Positions 63,039 to 64,000 of a stretch of DNA of 64,000 nt are shown here, in pieces. The translations under genes were made by a program, and so were the position numbers. The stretch covers positions 1 through 64,000 of the forward strand of contig URWW01000003.1 in assembly GCA_900551665.1 (NCBI GenBank). The letters are read 5' to 3'. Under the pieces are notes generated by a model. That model saw only the letters and a list, made by a program, of their open reading frames with translations, was not told where the DNA came from and ran no database searches. Each line of letters opens with the position of its first letter. The stretch's first letter is position 1. Origin of the DNA: an uncultured Collinsella sp. Lineage in GTDB: Bacteria > Actinomycetota > Coriobacteriia > Coriobacteriales > Coriobacteriaceae.

Positions 63039-64000
63039 GTGTGGTTCTCAAAGACAAAGGAACATGACGCCGAGGGCGAGGCGATGCCCGTCGCCGCCCG
63101 TCCGACGTCCCGAACCGGGTCGCGTCGTCGCGCCTCGGCGACGAGTCACTCCGAGTGGGGCGAGAAGCTTATCGCCGGTGTCCCCGCGCGCATCATGCGC
63201 CCGCGCCTCGTCTTCCTCTCCTGCCTGATCGCGATCTGCATGTTCGGCCTACTCATGATCTATTCCGCTTCCTCCGTCGAGGCGTTGCAGGAAAACGGCA
63301 GCTCCTGGTTCTTTCTGTTCAGGCAGTCGATCTTCATGGGGATCGGCTTCCTGTTGTTCGCCCTCATCGGCAGCCGCGCGGTACCGTGGCACCTCTTCCG
63401 CTCCCCGGTCGTGTGGACCGTCTGGCTCGTGACCCTGGGATTGCTCGTTGCGGTGCTCGCATTCGGCAGCGGTGCCGAGACCTGGGGCGCTTCGCGCTGG
63501 ATCGACCTTGGATTCTTCAACCTGCAGCCCGCCGAAGTGGCCAAGCCCGTCATCATCGCCCTGACGGCGAAGATATTCGCCGATTATTACGAGGACGGCT
63601 CCATCGACACGCAGACCTTCATGATCCAGATGCTCGTGATGCTCCCGCTCCCGCTCCTGCTCATCTTCAAGGAGCCCGATATGGGCACGACGGTCATCAT
63701 CGCCTTCACGGTTTTCGCAATGATGTTCCTATGCGGGCTTCCTTGGAGGGTGGTCGGGCTCGTCATCCTGATCGCCTTGGTGGGCGGCGCCGCGGCCATG
63801 CTCATGTCTCCCTACCGCGCGCAGCGATTCTTCGCCTTCCTCGATCCTTGGAGCGATCCGTATGATACCGGTTATCAGGCGACACTCGCCATCATGGCGT
63901 TTGCGTCGGGAGGAGCGTTCGGCCGCGGGATCGGCAACGCGACCATGAAATATCATTACCTGCCCGAGGCGCATAACGATTACATCCTCGCCATCATCGG
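63039..64000 (+). CDS. ftsW: FtsW septal glycosyltransferase/flippase-like protein (partial)
   Basis: The gene runs off the window, giving 320 codons. A GTG start at 63039 with AGGAATC ahead opens a frame with a 50-residue cytoplasmic front rich in Arg/Ser, then membrane segments beginning LVFLSCLIAICMFGLLMIYSAS, followed by FRQSIFMGIGFLLF and LDLG-type sequence (WIDLGFFNLQPAEVAKPVIIALTAKIF). FtsW polymerises septal glycan with FtsI. It starts five bases after the murD stop. Confidence 0.93.
   Translation, partial: MWFSKTKEHDAEGEAMPVAARPTSRTGSRRRASATSHSEWGEKLIAGVPARIMRPRLVFLSCLIAICMFGLLMIYSASSVEALQENGSSWFFLFRQSIFMGIGFLLFALIGSRAVPWHLFRSPVVWTVWLVTLGLLVAVLAFGSGAETWGASRWIDLGFFNLQPAEVAKPVIIALTAKIFADYYEDGSIDTQTFMIQMLVMLPLPLLLIFKEPDMGTTVIIAFTVFAMMFLCGLPWRVVGLVILIALVGGAAAMLMSPYRAQRFFAFLDPWSDPYDTGYQATLAIMAFASGGAFGRGIGNATMKYHYLPEAHNDYILAII

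Overview
The window is one contiguous stretch of a high-GC chromosome. Gene content and signature suggest an anaerobic gut actinomycete of the class Coriobacteriia, most like Collinsella. The grounds are the strong G/C third-codon bias, strong AGGAGG-type ribosome binding sites, an arginine deiminase gene cluster, a dcw cluster of actinobacterial type and a dispersed GGGAC(T/A)GTCCC palindrome. The genus assignment is inference; no rRNA or tRNA gene was seen to anchor it.

Layout. 1-6.6 kb: a GNAT acetyltransferase, an ABC-F ATPase, polyphosphate kinase and a phosphofructokinase. 6.6-14.9 kb: a complete potassium-stress locus, with the kdpDE two-component system divergent from kdpFABC, including a 28-residue KdpF. 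14.9-20.4 kb: a metallophosphoesterase, CTP synthase, and a MetE-like methyltransferase beside a LysR regulator. 20.4-37.7 kb is the accessory part: a toxin-antitoxin-like DUF4160/DUF2442 pair behind a 30-bp palindromic operator, a BcrA-type ABC transporter, a PadR-DUF1700-DUF4097 operon, an ECF sigma/anti-sigma pair, a run of unrecognised small membrane proteins, an isolated candidate RNA, an HTH membrane protein and an SPFH/ribbon-helix-helix pair. 38-41 kb: a MefA-like efflux gene preceded by a promoter, a nine-codon leader peptide and competing hairpins, then a membrane protein and a DNA alkyltransferase. 41.4-44.7 kb: a HAD phosphatase, trpS and a TagO/WecA-type sugar-phosphate transferase. 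45-52.3 kb: an arginine deiminase cluster (arcA, arcB, two transporters, an aminotransferase) without a carbamate kinase gene. 52.4-55 kb: a DUF1846 protein and a Xer recombinase. 55-64 kb: the division and wall cluster mraZ-rsmH-ftsL-ftsI-murF-mraY-murD-ftsW, cut by the window end and lacking murE between ftsI and murF.

How it works together. Kdp scavenges potassium under control of KdpDE. The arc genes convert arginine to ornithine and carbamoyl phosphate with dedicated exchangers. The dcw genes build lipid-linked peptidoglycan precursors and the septal machinery.

The most interesting signal is the 5' leader of the MefA-like gene. It encodes the peptide MLASMRIWL, which matches in register the MTASMRLR leader recalled from streptococcal mef genes, and it is followed by mutually exclusive hairpins. 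This suggests macrolide-responsive attenuation of efflux. A second theme is a family of at least six near-perfect palindromes, each just downstream of a stop codon.
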